Of a DNA stretch of 41,377 bases, positions 9,701 to 18,101 are shown piece after piece. A program made the translations under genes and the position numbers. The stretch comes from Ignavibacteriota bacterium (GTDB lineage: Bacteria > Bacteroidota > Ignavibacteria > UBA10030 > UBA6906), in NCBI GenBank assembly GCA_003158475.1, contig PMJR01000059.1, forward strand, positions 1 to 41,377, given 5' to 3'. Each line of letters starts with the position of its first letter. Within the stretch, counting starts at the first letter, position 1. The notes beneath the pieces were generated by a model. The model had not been told where the DNA came from and searched no databases. It saw only the letters and a program-made list of their open reading frames with translations.

Positions 9701-9797
9701 CGAGGAACCTGAAGCTGATCACCCCGAAGAGCACGATCACAAGAGACATGACGATTGCCAGCACCGGACGCCTGATGCTTATGGAGGCAAGGCTCAT
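6741..9797 (-). CDS. RND multidrug efflux transporter, inner-membrane proton antiporter (AcrB/MexB type)
   Basis: A 1018-residue HAE1-type RND pump. The ATG at 9797 is chosen because it gives the normal N-terminus (MSLASISIRRPVLAIVMSL) and has AAGAGGG about 10 bases upstream. An upstream in-frame start at 9857 would overlap the fusion-protein gene. Two repeats of a membrane helix plus periplasmic loop are visible, with the proton-relay pair Asp401-Asp402 in 'GLVVDDGIVVTENI' and the matching second-half segment 'GLVTKNGILIVEFAN'. Such pumps expel drugs, detergents or lipids across both membranes together with a fusion protein and a TolC-like channel; no channel gene is in this window. It follows the fusion-protein gene by 49 bp and is coupled to PBP1A downstream. 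Confidence 0.95.
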   Translation of the reverse strand: MSLASISIRRPVLAIVMSLVIVLFGVISFRFLGVREYPAIDPPIISVRTNYAGANAEVVESQITEPLEKALNGISGIRNISSASSQGSSSITVEFNLDADLEAAANDVRDKVSGAVRSLPQDIDAPPVVTKADANADAIISLTVQSDTKNAMEVSDFAENVIAQNLQTIPGVSATQIQGQKRFAMRLWMDPAKLTAYRLTPLDVRDALDKENVDLPSGKISGNQTELIVNTKGRMRTPEEFNGLIIKADGKSTVRFSDVGSANLGPENEETMLKQSGIPMIGVWIVPQPGSNYVDIADEFYRRFGQIQKDLPPGYRVDVAVDNTRFIRQSVKEVEETIFIALLLVILIIYLFFREWIIAFRPLIDIPVSLIGAFFIMYVMGFSINILTLLAIVLATGLVVDDGIVVTENIFKKVEQGLTPMEAAFAGSKEIFFAVISTSITLAAVFLPIIFLQGFVGRLFREFGVIIAGAVLISAFVSLSLTPMLNARLIRKSRKHSRFYLATEPYFEKMNALYENLLVRFMNHRWWAGAIIAVALLLILLFGRSLQSELAPLDDRSYLRLSVAAPEGASFEYTDAFMDRLSTFVGDSVPEKRVCLSVSGAGSSVNAGGIRLLLSGPEERRRSQQQVADYLVARTRRMTEARVFVSQEQTISASGGGARSGLPVQYVLQNQSFEKIRGSLPRFLEEVNRSSVFQTPDVNLKFNKPQIDLTIDRDRARSLGVSVIDIAQTLQLALSGGRFAYFEMNGFQYQVIGQVNREDRDEPLDLKSLCVRNDRGQLVQLDNLVEMKEASAPPQLYHFNRFKAATVSAALAPGRTVGDGIAEMDRIAKSVLDESFATTLAGASRDYAESSSNIVFAFLLALVLIYLVLAAQFESFRDPFTIMLTVPLALAGALLSLWLLGKTLNIFSEIGIIMLIGLVTKNGILIVEFANQQKEKGTPLVESVRHAAASRFRPILMTSLATILGALPIALALGGSAKSRVSMGVVVIGGLFFSLVLTLFVIPAMYTFISKRISVVKE

Positions 9798-9846
9798 GTC
9801 AGGTGAACCCTCTTTGCGGGGGGAGGGAAAACCGGGAAGGAAGCCG

Positions 9847-10905
9847 TCACTGCACAAGTACCTGGACAGGCATGCCTGGGCGGAGCTGCAATATGCCTGT
9901 CGTTATCACCGTATCCCCGACGGAGATGCCGTCCGTGATCTGGACGCTCGTCGCGGTGCGTATGCCGGTTCTGACGGGGACCGACACCACAACCCCGTTC
10001 CGCCGGAGGAGAATCGTCTGACCCTTGAACACCGGGATGATCGCCTGCGTGGGGACCATCAATGCGTCCTCGATCTCCCGGAGCCGGAGGTCGATGCGGA
10101 CGAAGGCTCCCGGGAATATCCTTTCGGCACGGTTATCGCACATTGCGCGAAGCTGGAGCGTCCCCATCGAGGGGTCGATCTTCGGTTCGATCGCGTAAAG
10201 CTTCCCCGTGAACCGGAGTTTCGTCTCATCACTGCCGAATTCCACCAGGTCCCCCACAGCCACCTGGCCTGCGTATTTCTCCGGTATCGAGAAATCCACC
10301 TTCAGGGGGTTCAATTTCTGGAGCGAGGCGATCCTGGTCGCCTGCGTCACATAGCCCCCTTCGCTCACATAACGGAGCCCCGCCACGCCGTCGAACGGGG
10401 CCCGTACCTCCCGTTTGCGGATCGAGGAGACAAGGTTGTCCCGGTCCGCCTTGAGCGTGTTCACCTGATTCAGGGCTATGTCGTACTGCTCCCGGCTCAC
10501 CGCGCTCTTATCAAACAATTGCCTCTGGCGTTCCTCCTGGTCTGAGGCGAGCTGTATCTGGAGCGTCGTCTTCCTGAGCTGGGCCTGAAGATCGTCATCG
10601 TTGATCTTCACGAGGATCTGGTTCTTCCTGACATGCCCCCCCTCACGAAACGCGATCTTCTCGACCCTCCCCGCAGATTCCGCAACGAGATCCACGGACT
10701 CCGAGGCCATGACGGTACCTGAAGACCGGACGACGTTTTCGAGCGGAGCGGGACGGACGACCACGCCGTTCACAGACATCGGCTCCGCCGCTGCGGAGCC
10801 CCCCGGCAGAGGATCGTTGGTTTTGGATCCGCAAGAGGCAAGCGCAATGGAACCGACTATCACCACCGCGGCCAAAGCGCCTAGTTCCATTTTCCTCTCG
10901 ATCAC
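9847..10905 (-). CDS. RND efflux membrane-fusion (periplasmic adaptor) lipoprotein
   Basis: Adaptor protein of about 352 residues. The GTG at 10905 is preferred: it has AAAAGGGG about 4 bases upstream and gives an n-region with positive charge (MIERKMELG) before the hydrophobic core and lipobox A-L-A-S-C. The ATG at 10890 is the alternative but leaves a signal peptide without a basic residue. The mature part shows the usual order: barrel-sandwich lipoyl half-motif ('AGRVEKIAFREGGHVRKNQILVKI'-like, about residues 58-85), alpha-hairpin, second half-motif ('VRAPFDGVAGLRYVSEGGYV'), then beta-barrel and membrane-proximal domains. It bridges the RND pump encoded 49 bp downstream to an outer-membrane channel. 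The 148 bp between the racemase gene and this start could hold a separate promoter. Confidence 0.92.
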   Translation of the reverse strand: MIERKMELGALAAVVIVGSIALASCGSKTNDPLPGGSAAAEPMSVNGVVVRPAPLENVVRSSGTVMASESVDLVAESAGRVEKIAFREGGHVRKNQILVKINDDDLQAQLRKTTLQIQLASDQEERQRQLFDKSAVSREQYDIALNQVNTLKADRDNLVSSIRKREVRAPFDGVAGLRYVSEGGYVTQATRIASLQKLNPLKVDFSIPEKYAGQVAVGDLVEFGSDETKLRFTGKLYAIEPKIDPSMGTLQLRAMCDNRAERIFPGAFVRIDLRLREIEDALMVPTQAIIPVFKGQTILLRRNGVVVSVPVRTGIRTATSVQITDGISVGDTVITTGILQLRPGMPVQVLVQ

Positions 10906-11053
10906 AGTGCCCCTTTTCTCAGCAATATACGAGGAATATTGTGTTAAAGTGAGCAGAAATGGCGCGTAGCATCGCCTGGTTGCGGCCATGTGTTTGGCGA
11001 GCCTCTGCAGGAGATCCTGGCGCTCCCCGGACGTCATCAGAACGTCTCTTGTG

Positions 11054-11746
11054 TCAGCATCTGCATTCCTTGACGAGTGCATCCACGTGTATCCGGGCGG
11101 GATCAATGCATGCAATATCCATATCCTTATGCGAGAGGATAAGCGGGAGCTCCGTGCAGCCGAGTATCACGCCTTCAACGCCAGCAGCTTTCCTGATCCG
11201 TCTGATGATCGCGAGCAGCTCCTTTCGCGATTTGTCCTTGATAATGCCGAGTTCTATCTCTTTAAAGAGGATGTGCTGGATCCGTTCGATCTCCTCGGGT
11301 TCCGGCGTAGTGAGACGCATGTTATATTTGTCAAACTCCTCCTGATAGTAGTCCGATGTCATTGTAAACCTGGTGCCAAGAAGGCAGAGTGAGCGGACAT
11401 TCAGCGTCCGGGCAAAATCACATGTCGCCTTCACGATGCTCAGGAGCGGAAGGCCGGTCTTTGCCTGTATGGCGTCAAACACCGCGTGCGGGGTGTTGGA
11501 AGCCATGGCACCAACATCCGCCCCGCACCGCCTGAGATGTTCACACCGGATGGAGATAAGCTGAATGATCGCTTCCCATTTACCGGCTTCGACGAGGGTG
11601 GTGAAATTGTTCAGGTCAAGGCTATCGATGACGATTTCGGGGAAACCGGTCTGTTCATATGACTCCCTGAACGACGCGATGATATTCCTGTAGTACTCGA
11701 GTGTCGATTCAGGGCCGAGGCCCCCGATGAGCCCGATCTTCTTCAT
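11054..11746 (-). CDS. Aspartate/glutamate racemase-family protein lacking the first catalytic cysteine
   Basis: A 230-residue protein with the fold signatures of the Asp/Glu/hydantoin racemase superfamily: 'MKKIGLIGGLGPESTLEYYR' at the N-terminus, 'LLGTRFTM' at 123-130 and 'GVILGCTELPLI' near 192-203. The second catalytic cysteine is present (Cys197). At the place of the first, where PLP-independent two-base racemases have 'CNT' (or 'CTNT' in the YgeA branch), this protein has Met-Ala-Ser83-Asn-Thr-Pro-His and no cysteine. It may therefore be a one-cysteine variant, a Ser/Cys racemase or a relative with another reaction. It is the last gene of the muropeptide cluster, 51 bp after DUF4922, so handling of D-Glu or D-Asp from stem peptides is a reasonable but unproved role. 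Confidence 0.82.
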   Translation of the reverse strand: MKKIGLIGGLGPESTLEYYRNIIASFRESYEQTGFPEIVIDSLDLNNFTTLVEAGKWEAIIQLISIRCEHLRRCGADVGAMASNTPHAVFDAIQAKTGLPLLSIVKATCDFARTLNVRSLCLLGTRFTMTSDYYQEEFDKYNMRLTTPEPEEIERIQHILFKEIELGIIKDKSRKELLAIIRRIRKAAGVEGVILGCTELPLILSHKDMDIACIDPARIHVDALVKECRC

Positions 11747-11797
11747 AAAGAGTCCTTTGCGCCGAAAGTATGTTTTGCCACGCCCTTGACGCCGCGA

Positions 11798-12817
11798 TCA
11801 GCGGGTTGTGAGGTTGCGGGAGAGATGCGCACAGGCCTTTTGAAACATCCCGGCGGAAAGGAAGATCTCCCCGAATATCTCGCGAATACGATCTGCCGTG
11901 AGGCGTTGAAAGTCCTTTTCAAGAGGGGTGGTGAGGACACCGCCACAGTCCACCGCCGCCGGACTGATGAGAATCCTCTCGTCCCCCTGCGCAAAATACA
12001 TGGACGGCCTGTGCTTCGCCCGGGGAAAAATCAACACGGTCCAGGTACCCCGGTCGAACGATGCGAGGATGTTCATCATGGGTTCCTCCTTGTCCCCCGT
12101 AGCCTCCGCGAACGCCGACTCCACAACACGGAGGGCCCCGATGAGGGATTCCCGCTCTCCGGACCTGAGCACGATGTGCCGCCGGAGCCCGGCGTCCACC
12201 GCGACAACCTGCATCGTCTTCGTGTCGGCGAGAACCTCCCCTCCGGCCACAAGACGGGTGATCTCCTTTTCCAGAGGGAGGAATCCTTTTTCGCCCGCCT
12301 GGAAATGGAGATGGTCGGGCGCGGAGGCGCCGCTCTTCGGGCCGTTATACGTCAGCATGTACCGTTTCTGCATCGCGTGTGCCAGGTCGAGCATCGTTCC
12401 GAACGAGGAACCGATCCGCTGCATCGTGTGGGTCGTGTGCGGAATCGTGAAATGCTCCTCGAATATCGGAAACGGGTTGCACAGGACAATGTAGCTGCTG
12501 GCGAAGAGTATTCCCCGCTGCTCCGCGAGAAGATTCGCCGGACAAAGGAAACACTTCCTCCGGCGGATCGATTCATCGTCCACCCTTGCCGATGACGAGA
12601 CGATGCGGGCGGGGTTCCACTGGACGCGGATCGTGAAGCCGTCCATGGCTATCGTCCGGGTCCGGACCTCCGCCAGTCCGGCGTACCCGGCTCGCAGGAG
12701 CGGCCATGTTTCCTTCTGCTGCCTGAGAAGGATATGCGCGCGGGCCGCGAGATCACTTCCGTCACGGAGATGGATCTCGCGGTCCGACAGGAGCAGGCGC
12801 TGGATTGATGGTTCCAT
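11798..12817 (-). CDS. DUF4922 protein, HIT/GalT-like putative nucleotidyltransferase or phosphorylase
   Basis: A 339-residue protein that I recognise as DUF4922. Seen: Cys89-x2-Cys92 in 'RKCFLCP', which could bind zinc; 'LCNPFPIFEEHFTIPH' at 112-127, like the 'NPFP...H' segment of GalT and ATP adenylyltransferases; then 'SGASAPDHLHFQAG' at 162-175, with His169-x-His171-x-Gln173 matching the HIT-superfamily active-site pattern. This is the arrangement of enzymes that move a nucleotide between a sugar phosphate and phosphate, such as GalT, Ap4A phosphorylase and GDP-L-galactose phosphorylase. No signal peptide, so cytoplasmic. It follows the double glycosyltransferase by 53 bp within the muropeptide cluster. 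I infer a nucleotidyl-transfer or phosphorolysis step on an amino-sugar phosphate; no member's activity is known to me. Confidence 0.85.
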   Translation of the reverse strand: MEPSIQRLLLSDREIHLRDGSDLAARAHILLRQQKETWPLLRAGYAGLAEVRTRTIAMDGFTIRVQWNPARIVSSSARVDDESIRRRKCFLCPANLLAEQRGILFASSYIVLCNPFPIFEEHFTIPHTTHTMQRIGSSFGTMLDLAHAMQKRYMLTYNGPKSGASAPDHLHFQAGEKGFLPLEKEITRLVAGGEVLADTKTMQVVAVDAGLRRHIVLRSGERESLIGALRVVESAFAEATGDKEEPMMNILASFDRGTWTVLIFPRAKHRPSMYFAQGDERILISPAAVDCGGVLTTPLEKDFQRLTADRIREIFGEIFLSAGMFQKACAHLSRNLTTR

Positions 12818-12870
12818 ACCGGCACATCAACAAGTGAGAAGAGTGGACGGTTCGGGGGAAGATGGTCGGA

Positions 12871-14400
12871 TCATTTCGTGCTCATGTGCTGACGGGCGCG
12901 GATCTCGATCGTGCGTGCTTTGTCCTTGTACCAGTTGTTCAGGTTCACATTCGCTATTCCGGGATCCGCGTCCGAGTTCCCCTCCCACCTTCGACACAGG
13001 TATATCGGCTCGTAGATCCGGCCGATACGGTACCGGCGCGACACCGAAAGTCCGACCGCGTAGTCCTCGCCATAGCTCACATTCGGGAACTTCACATGCC
13101 TCAGCACCGGCGTGAAGAATGCCCTCGGGGCGCCGAATCCGTTAACGCGGAGCGCGTTGTTCGGCCCGTTGTCGGGCGTCCATTCCCTGTGATCGATGAC
13201 GCCGGGGGGGATCTCACGGAGCTTCAGGTCGGTCGTGCGGTATGTCCCGACCACCATTGCGCACCGGTCCTTCAGGAACCGGTCGACGATCCGGCTCAAC
13301 GTCGATTCGTCGAGATACAGGTCGTCGCTGTCCAGCTGCGCCGCAAACCGGCCGCAGGATGGATGTTGCACGGCTTCATTCCAGCATCCGCCGATTCCCA
13401 GGTCCGTCCTTGAAGGAATGAGGTGCACGAGTCGCGAGTCGCGCATCGCAAACGTCCGGAGTATGTCTGTCGTTTCGTCCGTTGAATGATTGTCGACCAC
13501 GATGACGTTGAACGGGAACGAGGTTTGCTGGCGCAAGGCGGACGCCACCGCATCGCCGATCGTGTTGCCCCTGTCCCGGACAGGGATGATGATCGACGCG
13601 GTGACGGGGAATTGTCCCTCATTCAGATCCACGGAAGCCCGGACCGGCTTCAACCATGCGCCTATTTTCTTCAAATGGTGCGTGGCGGCCTTCTCCATCT
13701 CAATCTGGGCTGCACGGTTGCTTTGATCGAGATAATCGAAGAGCTTCTCACCCTGATTCCAGATTTCCGGACGGATGTCTGGCCGGATGCCCGGCAAGGT
13801 GACCGGTTCACTCTTCGTGTAGAGTGTCTCGGCGATCCGGAAAATTCCTCTCTTCCGCGCAATGGCAAGCCTGAGTGCGTAAAAGCCGGCATGGCGGTAG
13901 TTGTCGATCTCCTTTGCCGCCCCCTTAAGCGCGGAGGACTCCAGGGCGACGACCGAGCCGAAATCAAAGTCGTCCCGGATGCTCCCCTCCTGGTAGTCAA
14001 TCACGGGGTGAGGGACCGGGGAATTGCCTTTCGACTCCCGATGATCGCTGTAGACCATCCCCTCTCCTGTGGCACCGGCGACCGAAGCAATCCGTTCCAG
14101 GGCAAACTGGCCGAATTCGATCGCCACGTCACGGAGAACCAGGAGGGCGTACGGCGTTGTGGTCTTCGCCGCGATCTTCTTCATTGTCGAGCCCGCGGCG
14201 AGCGACTGCACACGGAGGGGGAAGCAGCCTTTGAAAGTGACAGGTGTGTTCTCCGGGGTGAGAAGGTAGATCTTCCCCACCATTCCGGAGCCCGCGAGCT
14301 GGGCGACTGTCCACTCCGTGCCGGGGTTGCCGCCGTAAGGAACGAATGCAGTGAACTGTGCTCTTTGTACTCCGGTTGTCTGGTACCCTGGCCGTTTCAT
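12871..14400 (-). CDS. Two-domain glycosyltransferase (degenerate GT-A domain followed by GT2)
   Basis: A 509-residue protein with no signal peptide or membrane helix. The start at 14400 has AAGGA 6 bases upstream, and the upstream AmpG-like gene ends 10 bp before it. The C-terminal half (about 266-480) is a clear GT2 domain: '[14 protein letters not shown]', '[10 protein letters not shown]', the metal-binding Asp357-Ser-Asp-Asp360 and Gly444-Glu-Asp446. The N-terminal half (about 10-200) also has a GT-A-like plan: '[16 protein letters not shown]' at 82-97 and 'VYSDHRE' at 116-122 where the DxD motif would sit, but the acidic motif is weak. It may be a tandem or bifunctional enzyme, or have a structural first domain. 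Between AmpG and DUF4922 it probably uses sugars recovered from the wall, but donor and acceptor are unknown. Confidence 0.83.
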   Translation of the reverse strand: MKRPGYQTTGVQRAQFTAFVPYGGNPGTEWTVAQLAGSGMVGKIYLLTPENTPVTFKGCFPLRVQSLAAGSTMKKIAAKTTTPYALLVLRDVAIEFGQFALERIASVAGATGEGMVYSDHRESKGNSPVPHPVIDYQEGSIRDDFDFGSVVALESSALKGAAKEIDNYRHAGFYALRLAIARKRGIFRIAETLYTKSEPVTLPGIRPDIRPEIWNQGEKLFDYLDQSNRAAQIEMEKAATHHLKKIGAWLKPVRASVDLNEGQFPVTASIIIPVRDRGNTIGDAVASALRQQTSFPFNVIVVDNHSTDETTDILRTFAMRDSRLVHLIPSRTDLGIGGCWNEAVQHPSCGRFAAQLDSDDLYLDESTLSRIVDRFLKDRCAMVVGTYRTTDLKLREIPPGVIDHREWTPDNGPNNALRVNGFGAPRAFFTPVLRHVKFPNVSYGEDYAVGLSVSRRYRIGRIYEPIYLCRRWEGNSDADPGIANVNLNNWYKDKARTIEIRARQHMSTK

Positions 14401-14410
14401 AATGGTTCCT

Positions 14411-15688
14411 TCAGATTTTCCTCCCGAACTCTCTGTCAATCTTTATCAGCGCTGCCACGATAAACCCGGGAACCGTCGAGAGCATCACCCAGAGATAGAA
14501 TTTCGGATAGCCCAGCCATTCCTGGAGCGCTCCGCTGAACATTCCCGGAAGCATCATCCCGAGGGCCATGATCCCGGTGCAGATGGCATAGTGGGCCGTC
14601 CTGTGATCCCCCTCAGAGACCATGATCATGAAGAGCATGTACGCGGTGAACCCGAACCCGTAACCGAACTGTTCGATCGCCACGGCCGCGTTGATGACCA
14701 TGAAACTCGATGGCTGCACCTGGGAGAGATACACAAACATGAGGTCCGGCAGGTGCATGATGATGACCATCGGCCAGAGCCAGAACTTCAGCCCGCGCCG
14801 GGGGATCACAAAACCGCCGACAAGTCCCCCGAGCGTCAATGCGATGATCCCGACGGTCCCGTACGCGATACCGACTTCGCTCGTGGTGAGGCCGAGACCC
14901 CCTTTCATCCGGGGGTCAAGCAGGAACGGGGAGACGAGCTTGATCAGCTGCGATTCGGCAAACCGGTAGAGCAGGAGGAAGGCAAGGATCGAGGTGATGC
15001 GCGGTTTCCTGAAGAAGGCGGCAAAGACTTCAAAGAATTCCGCAACCGGGTTGCGCTCTTGCCCGCTGCGCACCGGCCGGTCCGCGGCGGGGAAGGGGAG
15101 CATGAACCTGTGATACACGCCGAAGACGATAAACATTGCGGCGAGTATGCCGAACGTCACCGACCAGGCAAGCACCGTGTTTCCGTTCGTGTTCGACTCG
15201 ATCATTCCTGCCACGATCACGAGAATGCCCTGCCCGGTCACCATCGCGATCCGGTAGAATGTGCTCCTGACCCCGACGAACGCCGCCTGCTCATGTTCCT
15301 TTAATCCCAGCATGTAAAACCCATCGGCGGCGATGTCATGCGTGGCGGAACTGAATGCCATGAGCCAGAAGACGGCCAGCGTGGCCCGGAAGAAGCCGGG
15401 CACGGGGATCGTGAGCGCGACCGAAGCAAGCGAGGCCCCGATGACAAGCTGGAGGAGGATGATCCAGAGTCTCTTTGTGCGGACAAGGTCGACGATCGGC
15501 CCCCAGAGCGGCTTGATGACCCAGGGGAAGTAGAGCCAGCTCGTATAAAGCGCAATATCAGCGTTCGATATGCCGAGGCGCTTGTACATGATGACCGAGA
15601 CAGTCATGACGACGACGTACGGGAGTCCTTCGGCAAAATAGAGGGACGGGATCCAGACCCACGGGTTGCGTCGTTCAGGTCGGTTCAT
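14411..15688 (-). CDS. ampG: AmpG-like muropeptide permease (MFS)
   Basis: A 425-residue polytopic membrane protein with about 12 predicted helices. The N-terminus '[20 protein letters not shown]' and the segment '[18 protein letters not shown]' match the AmpG / beta-lactamase-induction transporter branch of the major facilitator superfamily. AmpG proteins carry GlcNAc-anhydroMurNAc peptides or related disaccharides from periplasm to cytoplasm. The gene starts with an ATGA overlap on the GNAT gene and is followed 10 bp later by the double glycosyltransferase. Its position among an amidase, a SpoIID/LytB protein and an amino-sugar kinase strongly supports a wall-fragment importer. Exact substrate (anhydro or reducing-end muropeptide) cannot be read from the sequence. 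Confidence 0.88.
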   Translation of the reverse strand: MNRPERRNPWVWIPSLYFAEGLPYVVVMTVSVIMYKRLGISNADIALYTSWLYFPWVIKPLWGPIVDLVRTKRLWIILLQLVIGASLASVALTIPVPGFFRATLAVFWLMAFSSATHDIAADGFYMLGLKEHEQAAFVGVRSTFYRIAMVTGQGILVIVAGMIESNTNGNTVLAWSVTFGILAAMFIVFGVYHRFMLPFPAADRPVRSGQERNPVAEFFEVFAAFFRKPRITSILAFLLLYRFAESQLIKLVSPFLLDPRMKGGLGLTTSEVGIAYGTVGIIALTLGGLVGGFVIPRRGLKFWLWPMVIIMHLPDLMFVYLSQVQPSSFMVINAAVAIEQFGYGFGFTAYMLFMIMVSEGDHRTAHYAICTGIMALGMMLPGMFSGALQEWLGYPKFYLWVMLSTVPGFIVAALIKIDREFGRKI

Positions 15689-16269
15689 GAGCCGGTTGTC
15701 ATATCGTCATTGAGATCCGGCGGAGAACCCGGCGGGGGGGTCCCCTGCGTGAGGAGCCTGAACCCGATGAAGTGCCTGACAGTCGTCTTTCCCATCGTGA
15801 ACGGGGCTTCTTCGACGAAGCTGAATCCGAGCGAATGATACCATGCGATCGTCGGCGAATTCTCCGACATGACGCCGAGCCAGACCCTGTCGTACTTCGC
15901 TTCGCGCGCCGCGCGGAAGGCCTCCTCCATGAGCATGGTACCGAGTCCGTATCCCTGGCACTCGGGGAGCACGTAGATGGAGGCGACGTGGCAGCGCCCG
16001 GCCTTTTCGTCGAACGACATGATCATGTACCCGACGGGCTTCCCCCTGAGGAGCGCCATACAGCCCCGCGTGGAGGCTCGATGGAAATTCCGGGTAAGCG
16101 CTTCGGTCGAGTAGTGCTCGTCGTGGTACGCACGCAGATCCTCTTCCGGAATGAACCTGCCGTACGTGGCCTTCCATGTCTCCCACCCGATCCGCCGGAC
16201 ATCGGGTATATCGCCGACGGTCCAGGGCCGGATGCCGGCCGGGAGAGGGGCGGGCACGTTTTCAGTCAT
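15685..16269 (-). CDS. GNAT-family N-acetyltransferase
   Basis: A 194-residue cytoplasmic protein with the GNAT fold. 'IRPWTVGDIPDVRRIGWETWKATYG' marks the N-terminal strand-helix unit, and the acetyl-CoA-binding motif A is 'SIYVLPECQGYGLGTMLMEEA' (Q/R-x-x-G-x-G/A pattern as QGYGLG). Motif B is 'SPTIAWYHSLGFSFVEE', typical of GNAT enzymes. It overlaps the amidase gene by 8 bp upstream and AmpG by 4 bp downstream, so it is surely part of the operon. A plausible role is acetylation of an amino sugar or amino acid released from peptidoglycan; general GNAT annotation allows many other substrates. Confidence 0.87.
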   Translation of the reverse strand: MTENVPAPLPAGIRPWTVGDIPDVRRIGWETWKATYGRFIPEEDLRAYHDEHYSTEALTRNFHRASTRGCMALLRGKPVGYMIMSFDEKAGRCHVASIYVLPECQGYGLGTMLMEEAFRAAREAKYDRVWLGVMSENSPTIAWYHSLGFSFVEEAPFTMGKTTVRHFIGFRLLTQGTPPPGSPPDLNDDMTTGS

Positions 16270-18052
16270 CGCATGAGGCGAGAAACTCCTCCACGCCGTC
16301 GATAATCCGTTCAGCGATCTTGTGCCGGAATTCCGGATCGGTCAGATTCATCTCATCGAGGGGATTGGAGACAAACGCCATCTCGACGAGCACGTTCGGG
16401 AGTTCCGTGGGAGCGTTCAGGGAAAAATTGAAGCTCCCGACGTTGCCGAACAGAGGGAGCCCGGTTTTGAGCAAGCTCCTGACTATCGCGAGCGCGAGCG
16501 GACGATAGCAAATGTGCTTGTAGAACGTCGCCGTGCCGCGCGTGTTCTCAGGATTGGTCGTGAGTCCGATCGAGTTGGAGTGGATGCTGATGAGCATATC
16601 CGCCCCCGAGGTAACAACCTTCCGGACCCGGTCGGCCATTGTAACATCGGCATCGCTGTCTCTTGTCAGGATGACCCGGGCGCCACGGTCTTCCAGCAGT
16701 GCCTTCAGCTCCTTCACTACTGCAAGATTTATCTCCTTTTCGAGCGCGCCGGTCGAGCCGAGGGCCCCCAGGTTTTCTCCGCCGTGGCCTGCATCGAGGG
16801 CGAACGTGAGTGCCTTGATCTTGAGCTTCTCTGGCTGGCGACGGACTTTGATCACGAGTCCCGAGGGGTTATAGCCGATCTCGTAGCCCCAGATCTGCTT
16901 GTGGCGGAGCTCGATCGTAATCCGGAAGACGCCCGTTGAAGGCTCAGTATAATACACGTTCCTGATCTCACGGGTCGTGAGCTGCTGTATGATCCAGTTG
17001 GTGTTCGAGGTCGCACCGTAGAGATCGATATGGATCCGCGACGGGTCGGACTCCGTGGTCGATGAATACGGGAGACGAAGCGGAATCCCGACGGTGACAT
17101 AATCGTATTTGTCGTCTCCGTATACCGTCCAGTTCTCCGTGAGGGCCGCGGGGAGTCGGGCTCCCCTCGGGATGAGGTCAACATTTGCCGCCGCGATCCA
17201 GGCTTCCTGTCCCGGCGACAGGGCAACGCGGTACTGGTTTCCGTGCTTTCCCGTGATTGCGAGTCGAATCCCCGAATTAATGAACGACATCTTGGCACCC
17301 CCGAGGCGATCTTCACCGAGACCGTAGGAAAGTGCAGGACGTTCTCCTTTCGTCACGCCGATGTACGGGAAGTCGCCGGGCCTCATGGTGACAGCCCCTT
17401 TCGAGGACGCCTCCACCGCCGCACCCGAAGGGCTCTCCAGGCGGAACCTGACCGGATGGGAAGAGAGCGTGTCACCGTCCTTCACGGTGTAGACGCCCCG
17501 GTAAATACCCCCCAGACCGTGCGCATAGTCGGGCTTGATCTCGGTCATCGGAATCCCCAGGTCACACGAGGCCTTGCCTCCGGGCGTCCCTTTGAATTGC
17601 ACCTCAAGACGGTCATCCTCGTTCAGCCAGAGCTCTGCGGAGGGCTCCGTCATGATCGTGTCTATGGTCAGGACGGAATCCGGCGTCGTCTCGGGCGGCT
17701 TTGCGCGGACGACCAGGAACGACTTCGAAACTGAATCTCCCTTCGGACCTGTCGCGGTGAGTGTAAAGCGGTTTTCGCCGACGTTCAGGTTGAGGAGACC
17801 TGCCGCGGCCCCGGAGGGATACACCTTCAGGGGTGAGCCGTTTATTGTGAGCTTGTTCCCCGGTGCCGTCCCGGCGGACAGCCGGTATGTGCCGGAGGAT
17901 GCCTGCACGGTGTCGGATTCAGGGACCACCAGGCGGACGAAATTGGGCCGGGCGGGGGCGGGCTGGGATGACAATGAGCCGGCGAGTATCAGGTTCACTG
18001 CGAACGGCAAAAGTGTTACCGTCAGGGACTTGTGGAGATGTGGGATTTTCAT
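16262..18052 (-). CDS. N-acetylmuramoyl-L-alanine amidase (Amidase_3) with long N-terminal region
   Basis: A 596-residue exported zinc amidase. The ATG at 18052 gives a signal peptide (MKIPHLHKSLTVTLLPFAVN...) and has TGAGG a few bases upstream; the longer open frame runs into the preceding gene. The catalytic domain occupies about 412-596 with zinc ligands and the general acid set His423 (LDAGHGG), Glu438 (LEKEINL), His491 (SIHSNS) and Glu557 (LVEMAFVSN), all intact. Residues 30-410 contain beta-rich modules: an Ig-like segment near 40-120, a segment with SH3-like spacing around 225-300, and an AMIN-like segment at about 310-405, which may hold it on the wall. It cleaves the MurNAc-L-Ala bond in the periplasm. 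It is followed by the GNAT gene with an 8-bp overlap. Confidence 0.92.
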   Translation of the reverse strand: MKIPHLHKSLTVTLLPFAVNLILAGSLSSQPAPARPNFVRLVVPESDTVQASSGTYRLSAGTAPGNKLTINGSPLKVYPSGAAAGLLNLNVGENRFTLTATGPKGDSVSKSFLVVRAKPPETTPDSVLTIDTIMTEPSAELWLNEDDRLEVQFKGTPGGKASCDLGIPMTEIKPDYAHGLGGIYRGVYTVKDGDTLSSHPVRFRLESPSGAAVEASSKGAVTMRPGDFPYIGVTKGERPALSYGLGEDRLGGAKMSFINSGIRLAITGKHGNQYRVALSPGQEAWIAAANVDLIPRGARLPAALTENWTVYGDDKYDYVTVGIPLRLPYSSTTESDPSRIHIDLYGATSNTNWIIQQLTTREIRNVYYTEPSTGVFRITIELRHKQIWGYEIGYNPSGLVIKVRRQPEKLKIKALTFALDAGHGGENLGALGSTGALEKEINLAVVKELKALLEDRGARVILTRDSDADVTMADRVRKVVTSGADMLISIHSNSIGLTTNPENTRGTATFYKHICYRPLALAIVRSLLKTGLPLFGNVGSFNFSLNAPTELPNVLVEMAFVSNPLDEMNLTDPEFRHKIAERIIDGVEEFLASCDD

Positions 18053-18101
18053 GCGAGCCTCATGAATTTGACGCAATGAATGAAAGAGCAATGACTCTCG
18101 G

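Noticed and set aside
8226-9806. A plus-strand open frame of 526 codons opposite the RND pump gene
   Set aside because: Arg/Asp/His-rich composition without motifs; antisense shadow of the intact pump gene.
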